Positions 1-8,578 of a stretch of DNA of 64,000 nucleotides are shown piece after piece. This DNA comes from Halomarina litorea (GTDB lineage: Archaea > Halobacteriota > Halobacteria > Halobacteriales > Haloarculaceae), in contig NZ_CP100448.1 in NCBI RefSeq assembly GCF_024227715.1, forward strand, positions 124,001-188,000, given 5' to 3'. Below the pieces are notes generated by a model. That model was not told the origin of the DNA, made no database searches, and saw nothing but the letters and a program-made list of their open reading frames with translations. Position numbers and translations under genes: made by a program. Positions within the stretch are counted from its first letter, which is position 1; each line of letters starts with the position of its first letter.

Positions 1-30
1 GTCCACGGGTTGGAAGCCGACGTAGACGAC

Positions 31-882
31 CTACTCCCGCAACGCCTCGGCGACGACGGGCGCGACGCTGACCGCACTCACGGCGCGTTCGATGGTGTCG
101 GTGCCGTAGACGGCCTCGCATCCCGCGCGGGCGAGTTTCGTCCGGGCGTCGGCGGCGAGCATGGGGTGGACGCAGGTGGCGAAGACCCGTCCGACGCCGT
201 CGTCCTGCAGGTGGTCGATGGCCCCGGCCATCGTCGACCCGGTGGCGATGATGTCGTCGACGACGACGACGTCCCGGCCCTCGACGGCCGTCTCGCTGGG
301 CGTGAGGCTCACCTCGCCGGTGTCGTAGTCGCGCACCTTCTCGAAGAAGTCCACGTCGCCCGTACCGTAGTCGGCGGACACCGTCTCGGCGAGGGCGGTG
401 GCGCTGGCGTCGGGCGCGAGGAAGAGAGGGTCGGTCAGGTCCGCGGGGAGGGGGTCGGCCAGCAGTCCGGCGGCGTCGACCGACTCGCAGGGGACGTCGA
501 AGAAGTCCGTCACGGCCTCCTCGTGGGGATTGACGGTCAGCACGCGGTCCGTCCCGGTGGAGATGGCCCGCGCCATCGCCCGGGCGGAGACGGGGTCGCC
601 ATCCGTGAACGCGCGGTCCTGCCGGGCGTAGCCCATGTACGGCAGGACGGTGGTGACCCGGTCGGCGTGTCGGCGGGCGACGTCCTGCAACTGGAGCAAC
701 TGGACGTGCGCGTCGCTCGACACCGTCGAGGCGACTACGACGGCGTGGTCGGCCTCGAACGGCGCGCGGACGATGAGTTCGCCGTCGGCGAACCAGTCGT
801 ATTCGACGGGTCCCACCCTCGCGTCCAGTTCGGCGGCCAGCGACGCCGCGAGCGACTGGGACGCGGACCCCGGAAGTATCAT
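31..882 (-). CDS. prs: Ribose-phosphate pyrophosphokinase (PRPP synthetase)
   Basis: A cytosolic enzyme of 283 residues that makes PRPP from ribose 5-phosphate and ATP, feeding nucleotide, histidine and tryptophan synthesis. Visible family marks are the ATP-contacting loop YARQDR (85-90), the catalytic-loop region VNPHEEAVTDFFDVP (118-132), and the PRPP-binding loop with DDIIATGST at 209-217. The length is normal for short archaeal PRPP synthetases. The ATG start at 882 is followed directly by the expected first strand. Upstream lies a decayed transposon gene rather than an operon partner, so prs is probably transcribed alone. Confidence 0.95.
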   Translation of the reverse strand: MILPGSASQSLAASLAAELDARVGPVEYDWFADGELIVRAPFEADHAVVVASTVSSDAHVQLLQLQDVARRHADRVTTVLPYMGYARQDRAFTDGDPVSARAMARAISTGTDRVLTVNPHEEAVTDFFDVPCESVDAAGLLADPLPADLTDPLFLAPDASATALAETVSADYGTGDVDFFEKVRDYDTGEVSLTPSETAVEGRDVVVVDDIIATGSTMAGAIDHLQDDGVGRVFATCVHPMLAADARTKLARAGCEAVYGTDTIERAVSAVSVAPVVAEALRE

Positions 883-1040
883 GGTCGGGCGTCGGCGGCG
901 CTGGCTAAAACGCGTTTTCCTTCGGGGGAGTCGCGAGAGAGGCGCGCGCCCGCGGCGGCCGCGACGATCCGGCCCTCGGTCGCGGGCGGAAGCGGGTCGG
1001 TCGCCCTTCCGGGGACCCCCATGTCAGAGCGTTGTAATGG

Positions 1041-1330
1041 GCGAGTCTGATACTCGCACAGGATGAAGTCCGAACGGTGTTTTTTGAGGTTCCGACCTTT
1101 TGAGAGGCGAACACGGGTGAACTGTGCGTCGTGCTTGAAGCCAGCTGCTTTGAACGACACGGTTGAACGCGGGGGGAGTCTCCGTTTTTGCGGTAGCCGG
1201 GCGGTCGGGCACGGTCGTCGCCGTTTCGACGCTTGCCGAACCAGCCGTTGAACGCTTCAGCGAGTTCTTCGAGAACGCGCTGACTGGGTTGAGAATGCAA
1301 GTCCGTGTAGCGTTCGTGGCTTTTGAGTTC
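1041..1330 (-). pseudogene. TnpB (IS1341/IS605-type) relic, frameshifted and truncated at both ends
   Basis: Two reading frames on the minus strand join into one stretch typical of haloarchaeal TnpB, the RNA-guided nuclease protein of IS200/IS605 elements. One frame gives LKSHERYTDLHSQ..., then NGWFGKRRNGD and RPPGYRKNGD (about 1330-1170). After a frameshift near 1165-1170 the next frame gives PPRSTVSFKAAGFKHD, RVRLSKGRNLK and SDFILCEYQTR (down to 1041). The N-terminal start and the whole catalytic C-terminal half (RuvC acidic residues, zinc finger) are missing. No transposon end was recognised. This is a dead fragment and the only trace of a mobile element recognised in the window. Confidence 0.8.
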
Positions 1331-1448
1331 CCCGTCCTCATCCTCGTCCTCGCCGCCGTGAGCAGTCTCGCCATCACGGCCATCGGACTCCGGGAGTTCC
1401 GGGGCGACCGGGGCTGCTGAAGGCGGGTCGCGTCGAGAATGCCTCCGT

Positions 1449-1910
1449 TCACGCCGTGGGGGACGCCCCGTCACAGCGCTCCCGGGGGTTCGTCGTCGTG
1501 AACGCCGTCAGCGAGGAGTCCGCACCGGGGTCGGTCGTGGCGTCGCCGACGACGAACAAGACCGCCACGACGTCGGCGTCGAACGTCGAGAGGTCGACGG
1601 ACCGCCAGTCGGGGGCGTCGGCCAGACGGCCCCGGACGACGTATCGGCCCGCCTCCTCCGCCCACGGACACGGTAGCTCCGTCCCGCCGAGTGCTGCCGA
1701 CGACCGGGCGGTCGCCTCGTAGGACCCCGAGTGGACCGCGGTCCCGTCGCGTTCGACGACGACGCTGACGGTGTGGGGGTCGGAGGCGTAGTTGCTCACC
1801 GAGACGGTGCCGAGGGTCGGCGGTGGTCCGTCACCGGGACGGAGTGCGGAGCACCCCGCGCCCGCGGAGAGGGCGGTCCCGAGGAGGGCGAGGGCTCGGC
1901 GTCGGCGCAT
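1449..1910 (-). CDS. Small secreted lipoprotein, function unknown
   Basis: A protein of 153 residues with a run of arginines (2-5), a short hydrophobic stretch and a lipobox ending in AGC at Cys20. This suggests Tat export and lipid anchoring on the outside of the cell membrane, as is common in haloarchaea. The mature part (about 130 residues) looks like one small beta-rich domain: it starts with GTVSVSNYASDPHTVSVVVERDG and contains GRYVVRGRLAD. It resembles many haloarchaeal lipoproteins of unknown role. No partner gene is evident. Confidence 0.75.
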   Translation of the reverse strand: MRRRRALALLGTALSAGAGCSALRPGDGPPPTLGTVSVSNYASDPHTVSVVVERDGTAVHSGSYEATARSSAALGGTELPCPWAEEAGRYVVRGRLADAPDWRSVDLSTFDADVVAVLFVVGDATTDPGADSSLTAFTTTNPRERCDGASPTA

Positions 1911-1944
1911 GGCGGAACCTATCTCCAGTAGAGAATAAATCTTG

Positions 1945-2733
1945 TCAGACCACCGCGATTCCTCGCACGTCTGGCACCCCGAGCGCGCGGGTCCGCCACT
2001 CCCCGTCCTCGCGGTCCTCGACGAGGAACGTCCCCGTCCCGGTGACGGCGTAGGTGGTCGCGCCGTAGGCGACGCCCGCGACGGGGTCCGTGGCGGGGAG
2101 GTCGACGGCAGTCCACTCGCCGCCCTCGCTCTCGCGGACGGACAGCGACCCGGGGGTGGCGGCGTGGGCGCGGTCGCCGTCGGTCGCCACGACCCGGAAG
2201 TCGCCGTCCAACAGGTCCATCCAGCCGTTTCCGAGGGCGTAGAGGCCCTCGCCGGTCGCGGCGAGGGGGACGCCTCTCGCGGTCACGTCGTGGGCGTCTG
2301 CGAGACCGACGTTCGTGAGGCCGCCGTCGGCGAGGCGGAACACGCCGTCTGCGGTCGCGAGCAGATGACCGTCGACGGCCCGCACGTCAGCGAGGTCGCC
2401 GACCGACTCCCAGCCCTCCCTGCGCCGGACGGCGACCCGTCCCTCCCCGGCGGCCACGAGGGTTCCGTCGGCGAAGCCGACGGCGTCCGCCGGGCCGAAG
2501 TCGGTCCCCTCGAACGCCTCGCCCGCCGAGACGAGGACGTCCTCGTCGGTCGCGACGGCGAGTCGTCCCTCGCTCGCGGTCACGTCACGGGCGACGCATC
2601 GTTCGACGAGGCCGAACTCGCCGACGAGGTCCCCGGAGACGCGCACCCGGACGACCCCGGCGCCGGTCGCGAGGAAGGCCCGGTCGCTCCCCGTCTTCTC
2701 GCTGTAGACGCGTTTCTCGTCGAGACTGCTCAT
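1945..2733 (-). CDS. HVO_0234-type beta-propeller protein
   Basis: A predicted cytosolic protein of 262 residues built from short repeats of beta-strand pairs (for example GRVAVRRREGWESVGDLADVR and DGDFRVVATDGDRAHAAT), as expected of a beta-propeller. I recognise it as similar to the haloarchaeal family named after Haloferax HVO_0234. Its molecular function is not known. The start was set at ATG 2733 (MSSLDEKRVYSEKTG). The frame is open further upstream, but that part has no protein-like composition and overlaps the next gene. It lies downstream of and in the same direction as a transcription regulator, so the two may be co-transcribed. Confidence 0.8.
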   Translation of the reverse strand: MSSLDEKRVYSEKTGSDRAFLATGAGVVRVRVSGDLVGEFGLVERCVARDVTASEGRLAVATDEDVLVSAGEAFEGTDFGPADAVGFADGTLVAAGEGRVAVRRREGWESVGDLADVRAVDGHLLATADGVFRLADGGLTNVGLADAHDVTARGVPLAATGEGLYALGNGWMDLLDGDFRVVATDGDRAHAATPGSLSVRESEGGEWTAVDLPATDPVAGVAYGATTYAVTGTGTFLVEDREDGEWRTRALGVPDVRGIAVV

Positions 2734-2773
2734 ACGCCGTCCGCGACCCGGAGGCGGGAAAGCGTGTCGGGAG

Positions 2774-3562
2774 TCAGTTTCGACCCCGGGTCGCCGAGTC
2801 GGCGCCGAGTTCGCGGGCGGCCGCCCGGTGGCGCTCGTAGGCCGCCGTCGCCCACGCGCAGGCGTCGATATCGTCGCTGACCGCGAGGCCCGCGACGGCC
2901 CCCTGGTCGGTGTACGAGACGAAGGCGACGGCCGCGTCGTCGAGGATGACCAGCCCGTACGGGAGGTGCGCGTCGTGTTCGTAGAGGGCGACGGCGTCGC
3001 TCTCCAGGGTCGCACGGAAGTCCGGGTCGGTATCGAGGCGGTCGACCGCCCCCGGTTCGAGGACGAGTTCGACGACGAGGTCGTCGTCCGAGACTCGCTC
3101 GCGGATCCGCGAGAGGTAGCGCGGCATGGCCACCGGCGAGACGCACTTGATGTGGGTCGCGTCCCCGGCGAGGACCTCGAACCGGGCCAGCGGGCGTTCC
3201 GGCGCGTGGCGCTCGCCGCAGACCTGCTGACCGCGGACGACCAGTGCGAGGGGGAGGGTGGCGTCGTCCGGGACGGACTCGATGATGGGCCGGGCCGCGG
3301 TGATGCGCTCGATTCCCGCGAGGAAACCGTCGTACTGGCGGCGGGCGAGACGACCGAACTGCGTCAGCGTCACCCGGCCACCCTCGGTTCGGACCAGCCC
3401 CAGTTCCTCCAGTTCGCGACGGGCCTTGTAGGCCGTCGAGCGTGAGACGCCGAGCAGGTCGCGCAGGTCGCGTTTCTCCCGCGGGCCGTCGGCCAGCAGG
3501 TCGAGGACGGGGGCCCGTCGCGCGAGGACGTCGACGAGTTCCGTCACCGGCTCTTCTCGCAT
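2774..3562 (-). CDS. Winged-helix transcription regulator with FilR1-like sensor domain
   Basis: A DNA-binding regulator of 262 residues. The N-terminal third holds a winged helix-turn-helix (PREKRDLRDLLGVSRSTAYKARRELEELGLVRTEGG, about residues 26-62). The remainder resembles the FilR1/DUF1724 sensor half found in many haloarchaeal and methanogen regulators. No ligand can be read from the sequence. The start was placed at ATG 3562; a TTG at 3580 is in frame but is a less likely start. It is next to the beta-propeller gene (41 bp gap) and divergent from the aminotransferase, either of which may be its target. Confidence 0.82.
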   Translation of the reverse strand: MREEPVTELVDVLARRAPVLDLLADGPREKRDLRDLLGVSRSTAYKARRELEELGLVRTEGGRVTLTQFGRLARRQYDGFLAGIERITAARPIIESVPDDATLPLALVVRGQQVCGERHAPERPLARFEVLAGDATHIKCVSPVAMPRYLSRIRERVSDDDLVVELVLEPGAVDRLDTDPDFRATLESDAVALYEHDAHLPYGLVILDDAAVAFVSYTDQGAVAGLAVSDDIDACAWATAAYERHRAAARELGADSATRGRN

Positions 3563-3794
3563 TCGAATCGGCGTAGGCAATCCCCCGTGAATACTCTTGC
3601 GACCGATGTTTCGTGCCTCGAAACATGTGCGGGACGGCGAACGCTGTGTTACGCGTTGAAATAAAGACCGTACGGGCGAAGCGCTAGCTGCGGACCGTGA
3701 CCCCGCTTCGGCCTTCCCACTGGGGCCAGCCCTCCTTCCCCCCCACGGCCCCTCCCCCCTCGAACCAGTACTCCCAAGCCCGCCGACGCGAAGT

Positions 3795-4877
3795 GTGCGC
3801 GTGTTCGAGCCAATCGCCTATCTGGAGTGGATCGCCGGCCGACCCGACGCCGCGACCCACGACCTCGGGTCGAGCGACCTCCGGTCCCCGTCGCCCGACC
3901 GGGGCGTCGTCCCGCCCGTCCTCGCGGACCGGTCCGACCCGACCGACGGGACCGTCGAGTCACTGCTCGCGGACGTGTACGACCACCCCGAGTCCGGCGT
4001 CCACGTCACTGCGGGGGCGACCCACGCGAACTGGCTCGTCGGGGCCACCTGCCTCTCGCGTGCCGACGAGTCCGCGGAGCCACGGGTCCTCGTCGAGTCG
4101 CCGGGGTACGAGCCACACGCCGCGACGCCACGGGGACTCGGCGGACGGGTCGAGCGCTTCGAGCGCCCGGCGGGTCGACTCGACCCCGATACGGTGGACG
4201 AGGCGCTGACCCCGGACACCGAACTCGTCGTCTGTACGAACCGGCACAACCCGACGGGGAGGCTCGCCGACCGGGGGACGCTCCGGGCCGTCGCCGAGCG
4301 GGTGGCGGACGTCGACGCGACGCTCCTCGTCGACGAGGTGTACGCACCCTACGGTACGAACGCCGGCACGGGACCGTTCGGAGGCGTCACCGCCGCCGGC
4401 CTCCCGAACACCGTCGTGGCGGGGTCGCTCACGAAATTCTTCGGGCTGGGTGGCCTCCGGGTCGGGTGGGTCCTCGGCGAGGCGTCGACCGTCGAGCGGA
4501 TGGAACGGGTCGGCTGGCACCTCCCGGTCGTCGCGGGGCCCAGTCGAGCGCTCGCGCGCCGGGCGCTCGCCCACAGGGAGGCGCTCTCGGCGCGCGCACA
4601 CGAGCGCGTGGCCGAGAACCACGCCCTGCTCTCGGCGTTCCTCGACGACCGGTCGGACCTCTCGGGGACGGTCCACGAGGGCTGTCCGTTCGCCCTGCTC
4701 GCCCACGAGGCGGCCGACGGCGACCGGGTCGCCCGGCGGGCGTGGGACGAGAGCGTCCTCGTCGTGCCGGGGCGCTTCTTCGACCGGCCCGGAGCGGTCC
4801 GCGTGAGCCTCGGCCTCGCACCCGAGGAGATGGAGCGGGCGCTCTCGGCGTTCGGGACGGCGCTCGACGCGCTCTGA
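3795..4877 (+). CDS. PLP-dependent aminotransferase, class I/II
   Basis: A fold-type I aminotransferase-like enzyme of 360 residues, GTG start. It keeps the NPTG motif (152-155), the Asp that binds the pyridine nitrogen in LLVDEVY (Asp180) and the Schiff-base lysine in GSLTKFFGLGGLRVGW (Lys214). Overall layout is closest to histidinol-phosphate/threonine-phosphate aminotransferase relatives such as CobD-like or capreomycidine-synthase-like groups. The substrate cannot be decided: no cobalamin or histidine genes adjoin it. The stretch 3581-3794 before it holds no gene. Confidence 0.85.
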   Translation: MRVFEPIAYLEWIAGRPDAATHDLGSSDLRSPSPDRGVVPPVLADRSDPTDGTVESLLADVYDHPESGVHVTAGATHANWLVGATCLSRADESAEPRVLVESPGYEPHAATPRGLGGRVERFERPAGRLDPDTVDEALTPDTELVVCTNRHNPTGRLADRGTLRAVAERVADVDATLLVDEVYAPYGTNAGTGPFGGVTAAGLPNTVVAGSLTKFFGLGGLRVGWVLGEASTVERMERVGWHLPVVAGPSRALARRALAHREALSARAHERVAENHALLSAFLDDRSDLSGTVHEGCPFALLAHEAADGDRVARRAWDESVLVVPGRFFDRPGAVRVSLGLAPEEMERALSAFGTALDAL

Positions 4878-4927
4878 GAACAGTCCTCGTCGACTCTCCG
4901 TTGGCTTCTCTGTCGGCGCTCTGTCGG

Positions 4928-5296
4928 TTACTCCTCGTCGGTCTCGTCGGTTCCGTCGGGACCCTCGGTCCCCATGGGTGCGACGGCCTCGGTGCCGGCG
5001 GCGGCGGCACCGGCGCTCGCCGACGCCCCGCCGTCCTGCCCGTCGAGGACGGCCCCGGCGTCGATGTCGGCGAGTTCCTCGTTCACGTCGACCGACACCG
5101 CCCCGTCGGCCCGCGTCCGGAACGCCTCGCGACTCGGGTACTCGCGGACCGTGAGCACGCGGTCGCCCTCGACGGTGACGACGGCCTCCGCGACGCCGTC
5201 TTCGTAGTGGAACTGACGACCCTGTCGTAACTGCAGGTCACCGGTGTCGAGTTCGTCCGTACCGTCGGCCCCAGGCGTGTCGCTCTCGTCGGACAT
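4928..5296 (-). CDS. Conserved acidic haloarchaeal protein, function unknown
   Basis: A protein of 122 residues with a well-formed small alpha/beta core (LRQGRQFHYEDGVAEAVVTVEGDRVLTVREYPSREAF, about 22-58) between acidic low-complexity ends. The Ala/Gly-rich tail holds GGASASAGAAAAGTEAV. No membrane segment or catalytic motif is visible. The start was set at ATG 5296 (MSDESDTPGADG); an upstream in-frame extension to 5413 reads through the divergent promoter region and is not protein-like. I do not recognise a named function. Confidence 0.6.
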   Translation of the reverse strand: MSDESDTPGADGTDELDTGDLQLRQGRQFHYEDGVAEAVVTVEGDRVLTVREYPSREAFRTRADGAVSVDVNEELADIDAGAVLDGQDGGASASAGAAAAGTEAVAPMGTEGPDGTDETDEE

Positions 5297-5435
5297 ATCG
5301 GGAGCGTTCGGTGTCGGGGGAGAAGGTGTTTGTGGCTCACAGGACGCCCTGACGCGCCGATACCACCCCCGAGATACACACGTAGCCGAGTGTTTTATTT
5401 TATGTACATTCATTAGTTCTTATGCTAGCTCGCAG

Positions 5436-5909
5436 ATGTCAGTTCCTCCACGCGTCGCCCCCGTTCCGCCCTCCCTCTCGCTCGTCGAGCAGGTCGACTG
5501 GAACGACTGCGCCGCGGCCTGTCTCGCCACCGTCACCGGCGACCCCCTCGACGCGGTCAAGCGGGCGGTCGACGTCCCCACGACGCACGGCGAGATGGAG
5601 CGCTACCTCGACGCCCACCCCCTCCCGAACGACCTCGTGACCGTTAGCGGCCGTCCGACGGTCCGGGCGCTCGCCCGGCAACACCGCCCGTTCGTCCGCT
5701 CGCGGCCGTTCGAGCGCCGAACGCTCGTCCTCTCGGTGGCCGCGCCCGTCCCGACCGTCGACTGGCACGCCGTCGTCCTCGACCGGGGGTCGGTCCTCGA
5801 CCCGGGCGGGCACTTCGACGAGCGCCGACTGTTCACCACCCCCTGCATCTGGGCGACGGAGGTCTACCCGGAGGAGTGGTCGCTGGCCCCGGTCCCCGAC
5901 CCGGCCTGA
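5436..5909 (+). CDS. C39/papain-like cysteine peptidase fold protein
   Basis: A protein of 157 residues starting MSVPPRVAPVPPSLSLVEQ. It carries the hallmarks of C39-type peptidases: DWNDCAAACLATVTGD (candidate nucleophile in DC, with a preceding Gln at LVEQVDWND for the oxyanion hole), a candidate catalytic His in VDWHAVVLDRG, and DPGG after it for the Asp position. There is no transporter or signal peptide, so it is a stand-alone cytosolic domain. It could be a peptidase, a deamidase or a transglutaminase-like enzyme. A TATA-like AT-rich stretch (5391-5420) lies upstream. Its 3' end overlaps the convergent acetyltransferase pseudogene by 46 bp. Confidence 0.7.
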   Translation: MSVPPRVAPVPPSLSLVEQVDWNDCAAACLATVTGDPLDAVKRAVDVPTTHGEMERYLDAHPLPNDLVTVSGRPTVRALARQHRPFVRSRPFERRTLVLSVAAPVPTVDWHAVVLDRGSVLDPGGHFDERRLFTTPCIWATEVYPEEWSLAPVPDPA

Positions 5910-6433
5910 CTCGCTGCCCACTCCTCCTCTAGGACACTCATCAGTACGAGCGACCAGTACTCCTCGCCGTGGCGTCTGGCGTCGCGGAGGGTCCCTTCCC
6001 GGGAGAACCCTACGCGCTCGTAGCACGCGAGCGCGACCTCGTTGAACGCGAACACCCGGAGTTCGATTCGGTAGAGGCCGAGGTCCTCGAAGCCGACGGC
6101 CAGCGCCCACCGGACCATGTTCGCCCCGTGTCCCTCTCCCCGCGCATCCGAGTCGACGATGACCCGCGAGACACTGGCCCCCCGGTGCTCCCGGTCGATG
6201 CGGTCCAGTTCGAGGTAGCCCACAAGTCCGTCCGACGAGAGAGACGCCGCGAAGGCCCGCCTGGCCGAGGTGGACTACTCCGTCTCCGCGAGGTGGTCGC
6301 GGGCCTGTCGTTCGTCGAGCGGGTACGAGAACGCCGTTCCGGCCCACTGAAGGAGGTCTGCCGGACCGTCGGTCCACTCGCCCACTTGGAGCAGGTCGCT
6401 AGCCGTCGCCGCTCGGAAACGGAGTCGAGACAC
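5864..6433 (-). pseudogene. GNAT N-acetyltransferase interrupted by an in-frame UAG
   Basis: One continuous frame on the minus strand encodes a GNAT acetyltransferase of about 189 residues: RFRAATASDLLQVGEWTDG at the N-terminus, YLELDRIDREHRGASVSRV and the acetyl-CoA loop DSDARGEGHGANMVRWAL, then ALACYERVGFSREGTLRDA. A TAG codon at 6275-6277 cuts it between LDERQARDHLAETE and STSARRAFAASLSSDGLVG, with no frame change and no loss of sequence. The likely start is GTG 6433. The simplest reading is a recent nonsense mutation. The C-terminal part with the CoA site could still be expressed from an internal start near 6223. Confidence 0.8.
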
Positions 6434-6675
6434 GACCGGACCGACCACTCTCGGAGAAAGAACTGTTCGGGCGTTACCAGTTGTCACCTGCCGAGAGGCA
6501 GTCGGCGGCGTGCTCCGAAGCCGACGGCGGCCGAGTGCGACGGAGGCGCCCCGATACCGCGAGCCACAGCGGTTCCGCGCTGGAGCCGTCTCCGGGGACC
6601 CGACCAATTTTGTATAGCACTTGACGGTATATGACGGTCAGTGCAAGGTTCGCAACCCCTTTGAGACGGCCGGCC

Positions 6676-6682
6676 GGAGAGG
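6676..6682 (+). promoter_or_regulatory. Shine-Dalgarno sequence before glmM-type gene
   Basis: GGAGAGG lies 6 nt before ATG 6689. A TATA-like GGTATATGA occurs at 6625-6633, about 60 nt upstream. This is one of the few genes here with a clear leader and ribosome binding site, since most starts appear leaderless. The stretch 6434-6688 otherwise holds no gene. Confidence 0.55.
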
Positions 6683-6688
6683 CCTCCA

Positions 6689-8056
6689 ATGAAGGTTTTC
6701 GGCTCCAGTGGCGTCCGCGGGGTCGCCAACGAGGAACTCACACCCGCGTTCGTCGGGCGGGTCGCGATGGCCGCCGGGTCGGTGTACGCCACGGGGGAGG
6801 AGTCACAGCGCGTCGCGCTGGGTCGGGACACGCGAGCGACCGGCGAGATGTTCGCCGACAGCGCCGCCGCCGGCCTCGCTGCGGTGGGCTGTGACGTCGA
6901 CCGGGTGGGCGTGCTGCCGACGCCCGCCCTGCAGGCGTACGCCGAACGCGAGGGCGTGCCCGCCGTGATGGTGACCGCCAGCCACAACCCCCCGCAGTAC
7001 AACGGCGTGAAGCTCGTCGGGCCGGACGGGGTCGAACTCACCCGTGACGCCCTCGAACGGGTCGAGGGTCGCCTGCTCGCCGAGGACTTCGCGCTCGTCT
7101 CGTGGGCGGAGACGGGGCGAAGCCGGCGCGTCGAACGCGCGCGGTCGGACTACGTCGACGCCCTCCTCGAGTCGGTCGACCGCGAGCGAATCGCGGCCGC
7201 GGACCTCACCGTCGCCCTCGACCCCGGCCACGGCGCGGGGTCGCTCACCAGCCCCCGGGTGTTCCGGGAGTTGGGCTGTCACGTCGTCACCGTCAACGCC
7301 CAGCCGGACGGCCACTTCCCCGGGCGCGACCCGGAACCGGTCGAGAAGAACCTCGCCGACCTGCGGCGACTCGTTCGGAGTTCGGACGCCGACGTGGGCA
7401 TCGCCCACGACGGGGACGCCGACCGGGCCATCTTCGTCGACGAGACGGGGACTCACATCGAGGGTGACGCCGCCCTCGCGGCCCTCGCCGGGGCCGAACT
7501 CGACGCGGGCGACACCACCGTCAGCGCCGTCAACGTCTCCCAGCGGCTCGTCGACGCGGTCGACCGGGCGGGCGCGACGCTCGAACTCACCCCCATCGGG
7601 AGTACGAACATCATCACCCGCATCCGCGAACTGCAGGCCGCGGGCAAGCGAGTTCCCGTCGCCGGCGAGGGTAACGGTGGCATCCTCTTCCCGGGGTACC
7701 GACTCGCGCGCGACGGGGCGTACACGGCCGCGCGCTTCCTCGAACTGCTCGCGGACCGCCCCGCGAGCGCGGTGGCCGCCGACCACGCCGGCTACCACAA
7801 CGTCCGCATCAACCTCGGGTACGAGGACGACGACGAGCGCGCTCGCCTCCTCGAACGGGCGGGAACGGCCGCCGAGCGCTCGGACGCGGCGTCGACCACC
7901 CTCGACGGCTACCGACTCGACTACGGCGACGCCTGGGTCCTCGTCCGCCCCAGTGGGACCGAACCCGTCGTGCGCGTCTACGCCGAGGCGCGCGACCCGG
8001 ACCGCGCCGAGTCGCTGGCCCGCGAGATGGAAGCCGAACTGCTCGCCGGCGGATAG
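6689..8056 (+). CDS. glmM: Phosphohexomutase (GlmM/phosphomannomutase family)
   Basis: A cytosolic enzyme of 455 residues in the alpha-D-phosphohexomutase superfamily. It interconverts hexose 1- and 6-phosphates and most likely acts on glucosamine phosphate for UDP-GlcNAc synthesis. All four site motifs are present: the phosphoserine loop TASHNPP (Ser98), the metal-binding loop DGDAD in AHDGDADRAIF, the sugar-recognition loop GEGNGGILFPGY, and the phosphate-binding loop RPSGTEPVVRVYAEA near the end. Archaeal members of this group vary in substrate (GlcN, Man or Glc phosphate), so the symbol is provisional. It stands alone with its own leader. Confidence 0.88.
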   Translation: MKVFGSSGVRGVANEELTPAFVGRVAMAAGSVYATGEESQRVALGRDTRATGEMFADSAAAGLAAVGCDVDRVGVLPTPALQAYAEREGVPAVMVTASHNPPQYNGVKLVGPDGVELTRDALERVEGRLLAEDFALVSWAETGRSRRVERARSDYVDALLESVDRERIAAADLTVALDPGHGAGSLTSPRVFRELGCHVVTVNAQPDGHFPGRDPEPVEKNLADLRRLVRSSDADVGIAHDGDADRAIFVDETGTHIEGDAALAALAGAELDAGDTTVSAVNVSQRLVDAVDRAGATLELTPIGSTNIITRIRELQAAGKRVPVAGEGNGGILFPGYRLARDGAYTAARFLELLADRPASAVAADHAGYHNVRINLGYEDDDERARLLERAGTAAERSDAASTTLDGYRLDYGDAWVLVRPSGTEPVVRVYAEARDPDRAESLAREMEAELLAGG

Positions 8057-8578
8057 CGCCGTCTCGCCGCTCTCCCCCGCGTTCTCTCGTGTTTCCCCGT
8101 CCGAGAGCGTCCGCTGTCGAGTGGAGCGGTAAATCGCATGACGCGATACGAAATCGAAGGGGCGGACGATTCACGCAGGGTCGACCACCCCGGGGGACGA
8201 CTGGCCGCGAAGTCGATGTGCGTCAGCCGCCGGTTCGGGGCAGGACGTCGGCCACGGCCCGGGAACGAACTACGGCGCGGGCGCCGGGCGGGCATCTATC
8301 ACCCTATTTTCATACCACGTGACACATCTCCGCCAGTGCGTTAGGGTTACTGGTGAGCGGGGGGTTCGCCCCCGGCGCACAGGGACCGGGACACCTTCTA
8401 CGTGAGCCTCGTCGTCGAGGAGGAGGCTCGCTTCCGGGCGAACGCGTCGAGACCGACCTTTCGGTGGACGAGAGCGGCGGCATCCGGGTGACGACCCGGC
8501 CCGTGCCGCCGGCTCGCCGGCGGCTCAGGCACCCGTCGCCCCGCATCGATTATCCCCTCGCCGACCCTCTGGGGAGGC
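8057..8578. other. Long non-coding interval between glmM and SOUL gene
   Basis: No convincing gene was found in 522 bp. It contains a GC-rich palindrome (GGGGGGTTCGCCCCC, about 8358-8372). Short open frames on both strands have no family resemblance. One fragment (DRDTFYVSLVVEEEARF, about 8388-8440) looks mildly protein-like but has a stop upstream and no good start. Confidence 0.5.

Noticed and set aside
6275-6277. UAG as pyrrolysine codon in the acetyltransferase gene
   Set aside because: No pyl genes are seen in the window, haloarchaea generally use UAG as stop, and the GNAT position is not a conserved special site. A nonsense mutation is simpler.
8388-8491. A possible small protein containing DRDTFYVSLVVEEEARF
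   Set aside because: A stop lies just upstream, no good start or leader is present, and no family is recognised. It may be a gene remnant.
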